Below the pieces are notes generated by a model, which ran no database searches, was not told where the DNA came from, and was given only the letters and a program-made list of their open reading frames with translations. Positions 1 to 9,155 of a stretch of 64,000 nucleotides of DNA are shown piece by piece; the stretch's first letter is position 1, and each line of letters begins with the position of its first letter. The stretch is from Riemerella anatipestifer_F (lineage in GTDB: Bacteria; Bacteroidota; Bacteroidia; Flavobacteriales; Weeksellaceae): the NCBI RefSeq assembly GCF_037861325.1, contig NZ_JAFELW010000004.1; one strand, 5' to 3'. The translations under genes were made by a program, and so were the position numbers.

Positions 1-623
1 TCTATATCTAAAAAATCGAAGATTTCCTTTACCAAAACATTGAGGTCAAATTTTACAAATTCAAGAGTAATTTCGCCACTTTCAAAGCGGTTAATCATAT
101 CTAAATCTTTAACGATATTCATCAATCTATCTAAAGATTTATCTATACGGTGCAGATATTTATCTCTGATTTCTAAGTCTTCTACACCGCCATCTATCAG
201 AGTTCCCACATAGCTCTGTATAGAAAATAGTGGTGTTTTGAGTTCGTGTGATATATTACCTATGTACTCTTTACGGTAGCGTTCCATCTCCTTCATCATA
301 TCAATCTCTGAACTTGCCTTTTCGCTAAGCCCAGAAATTCGTTCGCCTAGTTCTTTAAAATTGATATTCTCGTCTTCAGTAGCAATTTCATCTGGTAGAA
401 TGGTAGAGATTTGCCTTATCTTTTCTTTACCATAAAATCTAAATAAAAAACTAACAATAGTATAATTTACAAAGAAAATAAATGATAAAACAAATAAAAT
501 AACAATGAAACCTACATTATTAAACCAATCTTTAGTTTTTACATATTCAAATGCAAAAACCACCAACCCCATAGCTCCTGTAAGGCACAGAGACGCTACA
601 ATACTAAGCGAACTTGGTTTCAT
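1..623 (-). CDS. Sensor histidine kinase, PhoR-like, C-terminus cut by window edge
   Basis: This is the first ~207 residues of a membrane sensor kinase; the ATP-binding domain lies beyond the window. Two membrane segments are visible (about residues 5-26 and 37-62) with a very short loop between them, so there is almost no periplasmic sensor domain. A HAMP-like or coiled linker follows, then the dimerisation/phosphoacceptor helix with the H-box NISHELKTPL; His126 is the expected phosphorylation site. The start is 9 bp after the stop of the response regulator, so the two are one operon with the regulator first. Short-loop kinases of this layout are typical of PhoR-type and envelope-sensing kinases in Bacteroidota. 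Family assignment is firm; the signal sensed is not shown by the sequence. Confidence 0.9.
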   Translation of the reverse strand, partial: MKPSSLSIVASLCLTGAMGLVVFAFEYVKTKDWFNNVGFIVILFVLSFIFFVNYTIVSFLFRFYGKEKIRQISTILPDEIATEDENINFKELGERISGLSEKASSEIDMMKEMERYRKEYIGNISHELKTPLFSIQSYVGTLIDGGVEDLEIRDKYLHRIDKSLDRLMNIVKDLDMINRFESGEITLEFVKFDLNVLVKEIFDFLDI

Positions 624-632
624 TTTACAACT

Positions 633-1310
633 TTAGATAATCAATTTATAACCAATCCCTTTAAGCGTTTGGATACTTTTAGAGCCTAATTTTTCTCTTA
701 ACCTTCGGATATGGACATCTATTGTGCGTTCTCCTACCACCACATCATTACCCCATACTTTTTCTAAAATTTCCTCTCTTTTAAATACTTTTTCAGTATT
801 AGATGCCAAAAGATTCAACAAATCAAACTCTTTTTTAGGTAAAATAAAGCTTTCATCACCTTTGGTTACCTTAAAGTTATCTCTATCAATAATTAAATGC
901 CCTATTTTTAGAATTTTATTTTTTTCTTCCACTTGTTGCGTGAGGTTCATTAGAGCATTCACCTTGGAAATTAGCACTTTAGGTTTAATGAGCTTTACAA
1001 TATAATCATTAGCACCTGCTTGATAACCTGCTAATTGCGAAAATTCTTCACCTCTTGCAGACAAAAAGACAATAAGACACCCTTCTAATGCAGCTATTTT
1101 TCTAATCTCTTGACAAGTCTCTATACCGTCTTTATCAGGCATCATAACATCAAGAAGAATAAGATGTGGAAGTATTTCTTTAGCCTTCTCTATACCTTCG
1201 TTTCCGTTATTGGCAGTGTGTACCTCATACCCTTCTTTCTTTAGGTTGTAGGAAATAATTTCCAAAATATCAGGCTCATCATCTATTAAGAGTATTCTTT
1301 TGCCTTTCAT
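633..1310 (-). CDS. OmpR/PhoB-family response regulator
   Basis: A 225-residue two-domain regulator. The receiver domain (1-120) has the acidic pair D10-D11, phosphoacceptor D54 in LLDVMMP, switch Ser84 and Lys106. The C-terminal winged helix (about 130-225) carries the usual VWGNDV and RTIDVHIRRLREKL motifs of the PhoB/OmpR DNA-binding domain. It heads an operon with the sensor kinase and is divergent from a TonB receptor/lipoprotein pair. Oddity: the nearly invariant Lys-Pro of receiver domains (the 'KP' after beta-5) reads Lys106-Leu107; codon 107 is CTC, one base from CCC. PhoB identity is inferred from architecture and from TTAA repeats with 11-bp phase in the divergent promoter region; another OmpR-family role is possible. 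Confidence 0.92.
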   Translation of the reverse strand: MKGKRILLIDDEPDILEIISYNLKKEGYEVHTANNGNEGIEKAKEILPHLILLDVMMPDKDGIETCQEIRKIAALEGCLIVFLSARGEEFSQLAGYQAGANDYIVKLIKPKVLISKVNALMNLTQQVEEKNKILKIGHLIIDRDNFKVTKGDESFILPKKEFDLLNLLASNTEKVFKREEILEKVWGNDVVVGERTIDVHIRRLREKLGSKSIQTLKGIGYKLII

Positions 1311-1340
1311 TTTTAGTTTTTATTAGTTAGGGGCTCAAAT

Positions 1341-1438
1341 TTAATCATTTTTTAACTTAAAATTAACACGCTTCTGGTTCTTAATATAAAGTTAATATTT
1401 CCTATCATCCGTTAAACATTATTTAATACAAAGTTAAA
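1341..1438. promoter_or_regulatory. Array of 11-bp-phased TTAA(C/T/A) half-sites, Pho-box-like
   Basis: The regulator/TonB intergenic region has TTAA(C/T/A) pentamers at 1341, 1352 and 1363; at 1381 and 1392; and at 1412, 1423 and 1434. Within each of the three clusters the step is exactly 11 bp. PhoB-family dimers bind direct repeats with an 11-bp period, and the cyanobacterial Pho box uses a TTAAC-like core, so this is a plausible operator for the adjacent PhoB-like regulator acting on the TonB receptor and on itself. TTAA is common in AT-rich DNA; the phasing is what makes it notable. Confidence 0.45.
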
Positions 1439-1513
1439 ATCTCCGAAACCTTAGTTTAAGCCATAAAATAATTTCTTTGCACCAGTAAAAATGAATATCT
1501 AATAAGTTTAAAA

Positions 1514-4125
1514 ATGAAGTATCATAGGCTTAGTCTTGCAGTTTTGTTCTTATGTTCCTCTACAGGAATTATCTTAGGACAAGCATCAAAAAAAGACAGC
1601 ATCAAAAACGAAAAGAAAATAGATGGCGTTCAGTTAAAAGCTACCGTTAACAAAAAAACTGAAACCGCAGTATTACAATCTATTAAAAAATCTAGCGTTC
1701 AGGTACAAGCCATGGGGCTGAGGAAATCTCTAGGAAAGGTATTTCTAATGTGGAACAGAGTTTAACCAAAATCACAGGAGTAAACACAGTAGAGGGTAAA
1801 GGGCTTTTTGTAAGAGGACTTGAGGAGAGATACAGCACCTTACTTATCAATGGATTAGGTTCACCTTCTAACAACCCCTTCCAAAAAATTATTGCTTTAA
1901 AGCAGTTCCCAACCGATGTTGTAGGAAAATTGAATATTTATAAAACATTTAATAGCGACCTTTACGCCGACTTTGCTGGTGCTACTTTTGATATAGAAAC
2001 GCTATCCTACGATAAACCTTTTACAAAAGTAGAATTTAGTGTAGGTTTTAATAGTCAAACCACTTTCAGAGAAAGATTTAAAATCAATGAAAATGCTAAT
2101 TCTATCAATGGTTATCTAGGTCTAAACTCTAGAAATAGACAGCTACCTAGCGAGGTTAAAGGTTTCCGACCGTCTAATTATATTTTCAATGGTCAAGAAT
2201 CTGTTTCTTCTTTTAAAGACTCTTGGAATGTGGACAATATAAAGGCATTGCCTAATACAGGACTTTCCTTTACGACAGCTCAGCGTTTTAAAGCTGGTTC
2301 TGGTAGAATTGGGTTACTTTTATCCTTAAATCAAGCTAATAAATATCAATATCAAGAAGGGCATAATAATCTATTCTTATTCTCAGGCTCTAATATTACC
2401 TATAACAATAAACTCTACCAAAAAGAGTATGAATATGAAACTGAATCTTCTGCACTATTGGGCTTAGGCTATAAAAACAAAGGTACAGATGTAATGTTGA
2501 ATGCCATATTCCTCCAAAACTCTACCAATATCATACAGGATAATATAGGATATGTGGACCAAGGAAACTCTGGAGAAGGGCTATTTCGTGTGAACCAACA
2601 GGACATTTCTAGATTTACAGATATACAACTTATTGCCTCTCAAAAACTAGGCAAAAGACATCTCATAAAGGCTGGTGGTAGCTGGGTAAATAACCTTTAT
2701 CAACAACCTGACAGAAAAATATTCTCTGGAAACCCAGAAACTCCTAACGATTACGATAGAATAAGACTAAGCTACGGTGGTAATAACCTTATACGCCAAT
2801 ATCTAGATGTAAGTGGTAAAAGTTATCTTTCCGCTTTTGCAGAATATAAATTAAGTCTAGGCGAAAAGAATGATAGAAAATCTTACCCTATAGAACTGAG
2901 TTTAGGATATAATGGCTTTATGGATAGAAGAAGTACCTCGTACAGATTTATTTACTCTGTTTTCAACAATAGTGCTTCACCAAATGGAAGAACGGTTATT
3001 ATAAACCCAGATACCCCTCAAGATACCTTTAACCAATCTACACTTAATGGGTTCTTTAATTACAGAGAAGGGTCTAATGTGGTATACAGAAACAACATTT
3101 ATCAGTTTGTAAACGCTGGATATGCCAGTATAGACTACAAACCGAACGATACTTGGGATATTATTTTAGGTGGTAGAATAGAGAATAATATGAATATCAC
3201 TAGGTATAAAGAACTTTCTAATTCTATCAACGGACCTTTCTTAAACCTTACTAGAAATCAGTACTACTTCTTACCTTCCCTATCGGTAAAAAAGGAGCTT
3301 AACTCTAAAACTAACCTAAGATTTGCCTTCAGTAAAACCATTACAAGACCTATCTTAATAGAGTACATGCCAATTACCTACATCAATCCTAATAATGAGA
3401 ATATCCTAGGTAACCCAAGACTTACCAATAGTGAAAACTATAACTTTGATTTCAAGTATGAGCTATTCCCTACAAAAGATGAAATATTCGCTTTTGGTGT
3501 CTTTGGAAAGAAAATCATCAATGCCATAGAGAAATCTTATACTGCCTCTGCAAACTCTAATGGGCAAACCATCACCTTTTTTAACGCTTCCGAAGCTAAT
3601 CTAGCAGGGATAGAGCTAGAAGGTATTATCAATTTGAGAAGAATTTCAGAAAACCTTTCTCCTTTTTCTTTAGGTGTAAATACTACTTTAATGTACTCTG
3701 ATGTTAAGCGTAGTAGCCTACAAAAAGAGCAAGAATCTGACAGACAAAAAGGTCTAAAAAGAGGCTTACAAGGTGCAGCACCATGGACAGTAAATGCAGA
3801 TTTAAAATATGAACGAAAAAATGCTCAAAATTTAACTCAGACAGCATCTTTAGTATATAATGTCTCCGGTTCTAAAATTCATACATTAGGCTCAATTGGT
3901 ATAGACCACATTTATGAAAGACCTTTCCATAAGCTAGATTTTGTTTATCAAAGAGAACTCTCTAAACAATGGAAAGCCAAGTTCAGTGTCATCAACCTAC
4001 TCAATAGTAAATACAAACTTGAGTATGGAAACAACAACGATGTAGAAGTAAAAGCTGAAAACTTTATACATACAGACTACAGAAGAGGTACTAACTTTAA
4101 TTTTTCAATAGAATATACTTTTTAA
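1514..4125 (+). pseudogene. TonB-dependent outer-membrane receptor with a frameshift near residue 68
   Basis: The reading frame from 1514 encodes a signal peptide (about 1-22, ending LGQA) and the start of a TonB receptor. It shifts at the GGGG run at 1714-1717. Adding one G restores VQAMG-AEEISRKGISNVEQSL and joins it to the plug and beta-barrel in the frame that runs to 4125, giving about 870 residues. The plug motif VRGLEERYSTLLINGLGSPS and the closing barrel strand ending in F (FNFSIEYTF) are present. The internal ATG at 1750 would make a protein without signal peptide or complete plug, so it is not a credible start. The next gene, a lipoprotein, is 25 bp downstream, as for receptor/surface-lipoprotein pairs. 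Real inactivation, slippage or a sequencing error are all possible. Confidence 0.85.
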
Positions 4126-4150
4126 TTAAAACTAAATCAATCTAATAAAA

Positions 4151-5368
4151 ATGAAAAAACATCTTTTATCATTATGCTCTTTAGCACTTGTATTATCTGT
4201 AACTTCGTGTACTATCGACATTCGTGAAGACAACGATACTCCTACAAGTACTGGAATAGAAAGCACTACAGGAAGCGTGATGGAAGGTTCTGGAAGCCTT
4301 AGCGGAACTATCACTAAAGACCTTCTAATCAAAAAAGGAAATTATACCATAGATGGTGTAGTAAAAGTAGCCAGTGGCGTTACACTTACCATAGAACCTG
4401 GAGCTGTATTTGTAGCTAACTCTTCTAACGATACCAGTTTAGTAATTCTTCAAGGAGCTAAAATCAATGCTCAAGGGACTGCGGACAACCCTATCGTATT
4501 TACATCTAACACCAAAATCCCTGGAGATTGGGGCGGAATTTCAATCTACGGTAAAGCACCTATCATTGCTTTAAATGGAGCGAAAACAGCTATTTCTGAA
4601 GATGGTAACAACCTACAATACGGAGGTGATGATGCCAATGATAACTCAGGTGTGATGAAGTTTGTGAGAGTAGAATATGGTGGTAAAAAAATCGGAGATG
4701 GAAAATCAGAAAACAACTCTATGACTTTCTATTCTGTGGGAGCAGGTACTGTACTAGAAAACTTAGTAGCTTATAAAGGTACAGATGACGGATTTGAATT
4801 CTTTGGAGGTACAGTAAGTGCCACTAACCTTGTTTCTTACGGCAACTTTGATGACTCTTTCGACTGGCAAGATGGTTGGTCTGGACAAAACAACTCCAAC
4901 TGGTTTGCGTACCAAACACAAATAGGTAACTTCGGTATGGAGATAGAAGCCTCTTCTAACAAGAACAATACAGCTCCTAAAGTTAATAACATTACCCTAA
5001 TAAGAGAAGCTGGTACTAAACCTGAAAAAGAAGGCTCTACAGAAATCTCTGCTATCCAGTTTAAAAAGCAAGGCTCTGGAATATTCAAAAATGTTTACAT
5101 AGAGGGCTACCAAGATACTGATGGACAAAAGGCTTATGCGGTACTTATCCAAGATAAAGATACCCAAAACGACCAAGTTGCTACCAATAATATCAAAGTA
5201 GCACCTATCAACTATCTAAACTCATCTAACCTTACTGTATGGGGCTATGGTTACGCTAACGATACCCCTGCAAGTTTCACATCTGATTCTTCCGTTAAAA
5301 AAGTAAGTTTAGTTTCAGGAGCTTGGGCAAATGTAAACGGTGTAGACCTACTTAAGGCTTTAAAGTAA
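4151..5368 (+). CDS. Surface lipoprotein, partner of the upstream TonB receptor
   Basis: A 405-residue lipoprotein. The signal peptide ends at the lipobox SVTSC (Cys20), followed by an acidic stretch (IDIREDNDTP), which resembles the charged export signal after Cys used by surface lipoproteins of Bacteroidota. The mature part is rich in short Gly/Asn/Asp-containing turns such as VKVASGVTLTIEPGAVFVAN and DGFEFFGGTVSATNLVSYG, a pattern typical of right-handed parallel beta-helices. It is not SusD-like. It sits 25 bp after the TonB receptor and ends in a strong terminator, so the two form one operon. A ligand-capture role for the receptor is inferred; if the PhoB-like regulator controls them, the substrate could be a phosphorus compound, but nothing in the protein proves it. 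Confidence 0.7.
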   Translation: MKKHLLSLCSLALVLSVTSCTIDIREDNDTPTSTGIESTTGSVMEGSGSLSGTITKDLLIKKGNYTIDGVVKVASGVTLTIEPGAVFVANSSNDTSLVILQGAKINAQGTADNPIVFTSNTKIPGDWGGISIYGKAPIIALNGAKTAISEDGNNLQYGGDDANDNSGVMKFVRVEYGGKKIGDGKSENNSMTFYSVGAGTVLENLVAYKGTDDGFEFFGGTVSATNLVSYGNFDDSFDWQDGWSGQNNSNWFAYQTQIGNFGMEIEASSNKNNTAPKVNNITLIREAGTKPEKEGSTEISAIQFKKQGSGIFKNVYIEGYQDTDGQKAYAVLIQDKDTQNDQVATNNIKVAPINYLNSSNLTVWGYGYANDTPASFTSDSSVKKVSLVSGAWANVNGVDLLKALK

Positions 5369-5403
5369 CCTCTTTATAAGCACTAAAATTAAGTTTTTCA
5401 TTA

Positions 5404-5439
5404 AAGAAGCTATCTCGGTACTTTGAGATAGCTTCTTTT
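5404..5439. terminator. Bidirectional intrinsic terminator
   Basis: A perfect 14-bp stem (5404-5417 with 5426-5439) around an 8-nt loop, with T-rich sequence after it and A-rich sequence before it. It separates the converging lipoprotein (plus) and FAD oxidoreductase (minus) genes. Confidence 0.9.
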
Positions 5440-5446
5440 TATTTTT

Positions 5447-6490
5447 TTAATTTGAAAATCGTAAATGGCTAACTTCTTCAGGCAATTCTATTTTAGCATG
5501 GGCAAAATCATATAATACCTTAGAAAAATAACTTCCATTAAGAATTCCCCTTGCTCCTAATCCATTAAAAACATACAAATTAGAATACTGTTCATGAGCC
5601 CCTAAAATAGGTCTCCTATCCTTAACCGTAGGTCTAAAACCATAACAAACCTCTTTTACTTCAAAATCAAACGGATAAAACTCTTTAAGCCCATTTTCCA
5701 GTTGTTCTACAGCTCTAGTGTCTATTTCTTCATCAGTATTATCCCTATCATAGGTTCCTCCATAGTAAAAAACATCAGTTTCTTCTAAAGGAAATAAAAA
5801 ATGTTTTTTCTTAATGGTAACATCAGAATATAACTCTTTGGATAATTTTACTTTAAGGTGATGCCCTTTATTGGGATTGACCATAATATCCCTAAAAAAA
5901 GGATTGTTTTTAACGCCTATTCCCTCTGCAAAAACAATTTTTTTATAACTCCAATCTTTGTATTTATTATTTTCTACATCAAGTTGATTGTAATCAAACT
6001 TTTCTTTAATCAATTTATTTTGCTTCTCCAAGTATTGTAAATAACCACTAAAAAACAAAGGTACATTTAACCTTGAAGATTTTAATACTTTACCTGTTTC
6101 AAAAGGGTTTTCTACATTTTCTAATACATAAAAATCATCACTCAAAAAAGGCTTTAATTCTTCCTTCTCTAGTCTTTTTTTCTTCCACAATTCTCTCTCA
6201 GATTCATCATGAAATATCCTATGTATAGGAGCCTCTATTAAATAATTTACACCTGTATAAGCTTCTATTTCTTTCATTGTATCTGTAAGAAGGTCTATCT
6301 GCTCTTTAGCCTTCCAAAAAGTGGTAAACTTCTTAAGAACTACAGGGTTTACAATACCTGCCGATACTTGAGAAGCCCCTTTTTCACCATCTGAAAATAA
6401 AACAAAAGAGTGATTATTTTTCAATAATTGATGAGCAAAAAATAATCCTGCATAGCCATCTCCTACGATAATATATTCTACATTTTTCAT
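5447..6490 (-). CDS. FAD-dependent oxidoreductase, DAO family
   Basis: A 347-residue flavoprotein. The N-terminus has a Rossmann dinucleotide-binding strand-turn-helix written VEYIIVGDGYAGLFFAHQL, where the third glycine region is GDGYAG, followed by the SAGIVNPV segment seen in D-amino-acid-oxidase (DAO) family enzymes. The C-terminus has CYGFRPTVKDRRPILG and a NGLGARGILNGS motif that packs on the flavin. The start at 6490 is chosen because the Rossmann fold begins right after it; an upstream in-frame extension of eight residues has no support. The substrate is unknown; DAO members oxidise amines such as glycine, sarcosine or modified tRNA bases, and this one lacks any fused second domain. 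It stands alone between two terminators. Confidence 0.8.
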   Translation of the reverse strand: MKNVEYIIVGDGYAGLFFAHQLLKNNHSFVLFSDGEKGASQVSAGIVNPVVLKKFTTFWKAKEQIDLLTDTMKEIEAYTGVNYLIEAPIHRIFHDESERELWKKKRLEKEELKPFLSDDFYVLENVENPFETGKVLKSSRLNVPLFFSGYLQYLEKQNKLIKEKFDYNQLDVENNKYKDWSYKKIVFAEGIGVKNNPFFRDIMVNPNKGHHLKVKLSKELYSDVTIKKKHFLFPLEETDVFYYGGTYDRDNTDEEIDTRAVEQLENGLKEFYPFDFEVKEVCYGFRPTVKDRRPILGAHEQYSNLYVFNGLGARGILNGSYFSKVLYDFAHAKIELPEEVSHLRFSN

Positions 6491-6512
6491 AAAATATTTT
6501 TGTTTTAAACAC

Positions 6513-6540
6513 AAAACCTGAGCTTATGAACTCAGGTTTT
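6513..6540 (-). terminator. Terminator after gldN
   Basis: Ten-base stem (6513-6522 with 6531-6540) with an 8-nt loop and a following T-rich run on the minus strand. It closes the gldKLMN operon just before the FAD oxidoreductase. Confidence 0.8.
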
Positions 6541-6576
6541 ATTATTATACAAAAACATACACAGAACACTGTAAAT

Positions 6577-7491
6577 CTAGTAGTTCCACATATCGTTTTC
6601 CATTTCTAATATTTGGTTTTTAATCCTTTCACTTTCCTCCAGCTGAGCCTCCGCATCGTTAGGTATATAATCTTTAATTACCCCATTTCCTAAACCATTT
6701 TCAGATTTATATATAATAGAAGAAAACCTTCTTGCATTAAGAATATCATCAAAACTTATATCAGAAGACAAGTTTTTACTATTGAATACTCTAGCATTAG
6801 CTGTAATCTCTCTAGCATCTGGATAGAACACCCAAAAAAGGTCAATCAGTTCTTCTTTATCAGCAAATTGTTGCCCCATAGTTTGAGGGTCAGGTCCCAT
6901 AGCAGCTATCCCTAAGAGACGGTATTTCATCTGCCCATCTCGTCTGTCAATATACCACATACCTTTTATTTTCAAGAGCTTAACCTGTTCAGATTTTGTT
7001 TCGTAAACATCTGTACCAGCTTTTTTATCTTCATCAGAAACCTTTTCACCACTATTGATTTTATCAATAAGCCAATCCGAAGTTACCACTCTGCTCATCC
7101 TCTGCTGTATTTCTTCAGGTTTTAGCCTAGTAGTAAACATCTCATCATCATAAACCTCTTTTATTTTACCACTATTGATACCATCTAACAGTAACTGATA
7201 TAAAGATTTATTTTGTGAAACTAAACCGTCTGAATTATGATAAAATGGTTGGTTAATTTTTTCGTTCATATCTATAACCTCCCATACAACCATACTCCTA
7301 AGAATATCCTTATCCTCTATATAGCCGTAGTCTAATGGTTTTACTTCTGTAGATATTATTTCGTCTCCTTTTTGAGCTTGATTACCCTCTCTTAGCTTTC
7401 GAAATTCCTCAGGAGATTTCGCATTAAGAATATTTTGTGCCCAAACAAAACCAGAAGCTAATATGAATGCACTAAAAATGATTTTTTTCAT
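6577..7491 (-). CDS. gldN: GldN/PorN, type IX secretion and gliding motility protein
   Basis: A 304-residue periplasmic protein with a signal peptide (MKKIIFSAFILASGFVWAQ, cleaved after about residue 19). The body matches GldN/PorN in order of landmarks: the ILRSMVVWEVIDMNEKINQPF segment that marks the start of the conserved domain, and the PDAREITANARVFN block near residue 230. In Flavobacterium and Porphyromonas the protein forms, with the GldK/PorK lipoprotein, a large ring under the outer membrane that belongs to the T9SS translocon. It is the last gene of gldK-gldL-gldM-gldN here, 54 bp after gldM, with a terminator downstream. Length and gene order fit the family well. Confidence 0.95.
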   Translation of the reverse strand: MKKIIFSAFILASGFVWAQNILNAKSPEEFRKLREGNQAQKGDEIISTEVKPLDYGYIEDKDILRSMVVWEVIDMNEKINQPFYHNSDGLVSQNKSLYQLLLDGINSGKIKEVYDDEMFTTRLKPEEIQQRMSRVVTSDWLIDKINSGEKVSDEDKKAGTDVYETKSEQVKLLKIKGMWYIDRRDGQMKYRLLGIAAMGPDPQTMGQQFADKEELIDLFWVFYPDAREITANARVFNSKNLSSDISFDDILNARRFSSIIYKSENGLGNGVIKDYIPNDAEAQLEESERIKNQILEMENDMWNY

Positions 7492-7545
7492 TGGTACTAT
7501 TATTTTATTTTTCCTCTATTACTAGGGAATCTCAACTTTATAAAA

Positions 7546-9105
7546 TTACTGAACATTTATCACTACTGGAGAAATATTCTTAAGCATTTGCCCTCCTAAA
7601 CCGCTAGCAGTTGCTTGTATATCATACACATAAACCACATCACCAGAACGCAAACCTGTAGTCTGTGCCGCAACTGAACTCAAGCTATTTCCACTAATAA
7701 AACTTGCTGCTTTACCTGGTATTTTAACTCTAAACCCTGTTACTGTAAAACTTACAGGGAACTCAAAATCTGGAATAGCTGCAGATATAGTTTGATTTTT
7801 AATAGAGCTAGCTGGCATAGAAACCACGTTTTGACCTCTAATTTGCCCTTGCGGAGCAGGAACGCTTTTCACTCTAAAAGGGAATGATGCCGTAGTAGCT
7901 TTACCATTTGGTAAAGTACCTGTAACCGTAATGTTTACCGAATTACCAGCTCCTGGACGAATTACCCATTTGCCTTTACCACCAGATACAGAAGCTCCAG
8001 CAGCAGAAAGCCTTACAGAAGCATTATCAACTCCCAACATAGAAGCTGAAACAGGGTTATCTACCCCTCTATACAGTACATTCATCTTATCGGCAGAAAC
8101 CACAGCTCCACTTTGCAATGCTACTTCCTTAGCTCCTGCTATTACACGATAAGCATGAGAAAAAGGTAATCTTATTTGCTTCTGATTAGCATCTAAAAAT
8201 GTAATTTCTCCATTGAATTTAAAATCTCCTACACTACTCGTATTAAGACTTTTAAACCCTTGACCATTAGCTGTTCTATCCACACCAGATATAGACATTC
8301 CAGGAACAGAACTTGCATATGTTCCAACAATTACCTTAGCTTCAGCTTTATCGCCTTGTAAAACAACTGTTGGTGCAGCTACAATAGCCTCAAAAGCATT
8401 AAACTTAATATCAGCATCTACTTTTTCTTTAAGCATATTAGCCAAAGCATCTGACTGTAAATTTCTAGCTTCAGACTGTAAAACCTCCAGATTAGCTAAT
8501 GCAGCCACTAACGGCTGATTATAAAATTTAGAAACTAACCAATCTTTTTTAACACTACTTGTACTAACTGCCGTACTAAAAGAACTATTAGCCCTTTCTA
8601 TAATAGCTTCGTTTTGAGGTGTTTTAGGGAAAATTTGTAATGTTAAACCTTTAATTTCTCCCATTAGGGTTTTTAGCTTCTCAGCATTTTTACTTGGACT
8701 AGCCTCATTTGCTTTATCAAAAAAGTAAAGTGTAGAAGCATCTGTATTATTTAAAGCATTAAAATTAAACTCTTTAGAAGTCATATCCTGACCAGCAAAC
8801 TTCTGCATCTCTGTCTTAGAAGTCTCTATAAATTTTACTAAAGCATCTATTTTATCCTTTAATAATTTATATTGCTTATAAGGCTGAGAGAAAGACTCTG
8901 GAGAGTTTTCTGCCTTTTGACGAAGAGTCTCCTCAAATATTTTATTCTTAGACTGAGTAAGTAATGTCGTCTGACTCAATGTATCTCTTGTATCATTATA
9001 AGAGCGTATAATCTCTTGATCTATCTGCATCGCAAGCATTGCAATGAAAACAAGATACATCAAGTTAATCATCTTCTGACGCGGTGATAATTTTTCCTTT
9101 GCCAT
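7546..9105 (-). CDS. gldM: GldM/PorM, T9SS inner-membrane motor protein
   Basis: A 519-residue protein with one N-terminal membrane helix (about residues 12-29, MINLMYLVFIAMLAMQI) after a short cytoplasmic KLSPRQK stretch, then a long periplasmic part. Family knowledge: the helix pairs with GldL as a proton-driven motor, and the periplasmic domains (D1-D4) form a dimeric shaft that contacts the GldK/GldN ring. The region after residue 230 is rich in beta-strand repeats such as GVDNASVRLSAAG, matching the domain succession. It lies between gldL and gldN with short gaps. Nothing looks truncated. Confidence 0.96.
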   Translation of the reverse strand: MAKEKLSPRQKMINLMYLVFIAMLAMQIDQEIIRSYNDTRDTLSQTTLLTQSKNKIFEETLRQKAENSPESFSQPYKQYKLLKDKIDALVKFIETSKTEMQKFAGQDMTSKEFNFNALNNTDASTLYFFDKANEASPSKNAEKLKTLMGEIKGLTLQIFPKTPQNEAIIERANSSFSTAVSTSSVKKDWLVSKFYNQPLVAALANLEVLQSEARNLQSDALANMLKEKVDADIKFNAFEAIVAAPTVVLQGDKAEAKVIVGTYASSVPGMSISGVDRTANGQGFKSLNTSSVGDFKFNGEITFLDANQKQIRLPFSHAYRVIAGAKEVALQSGAVVSADKMNVLYRGVDNPVSASMLGVDNASVRLSAAGASVSGGKGKWVIRPGAGNSVNITVTGTLPNGKATTASFPFRVKSVPAPQGQIRGQNVVSMPASSIKNQTISAAIPDFEFPVSFTVTGFRVKIPGKAASFISGNSLSSVAAQTTGLRSGDVVYVYDIQATASGLGGQMLKNISPVVINVQ

Positions 9106-9155
9106 TTTAGTTTTTTAAGGTTTAAAAATAGATTAAAACTTTGAAAAAGAAAACT

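Noticed and set aside
1750..4125. Independent TonB receptor starting at the ATG at 1750
   Set aside because: It would lack a signal peptide and part of the plug; the upstream frame supplies both if one G is added, so a frameshift is the simpler reading.
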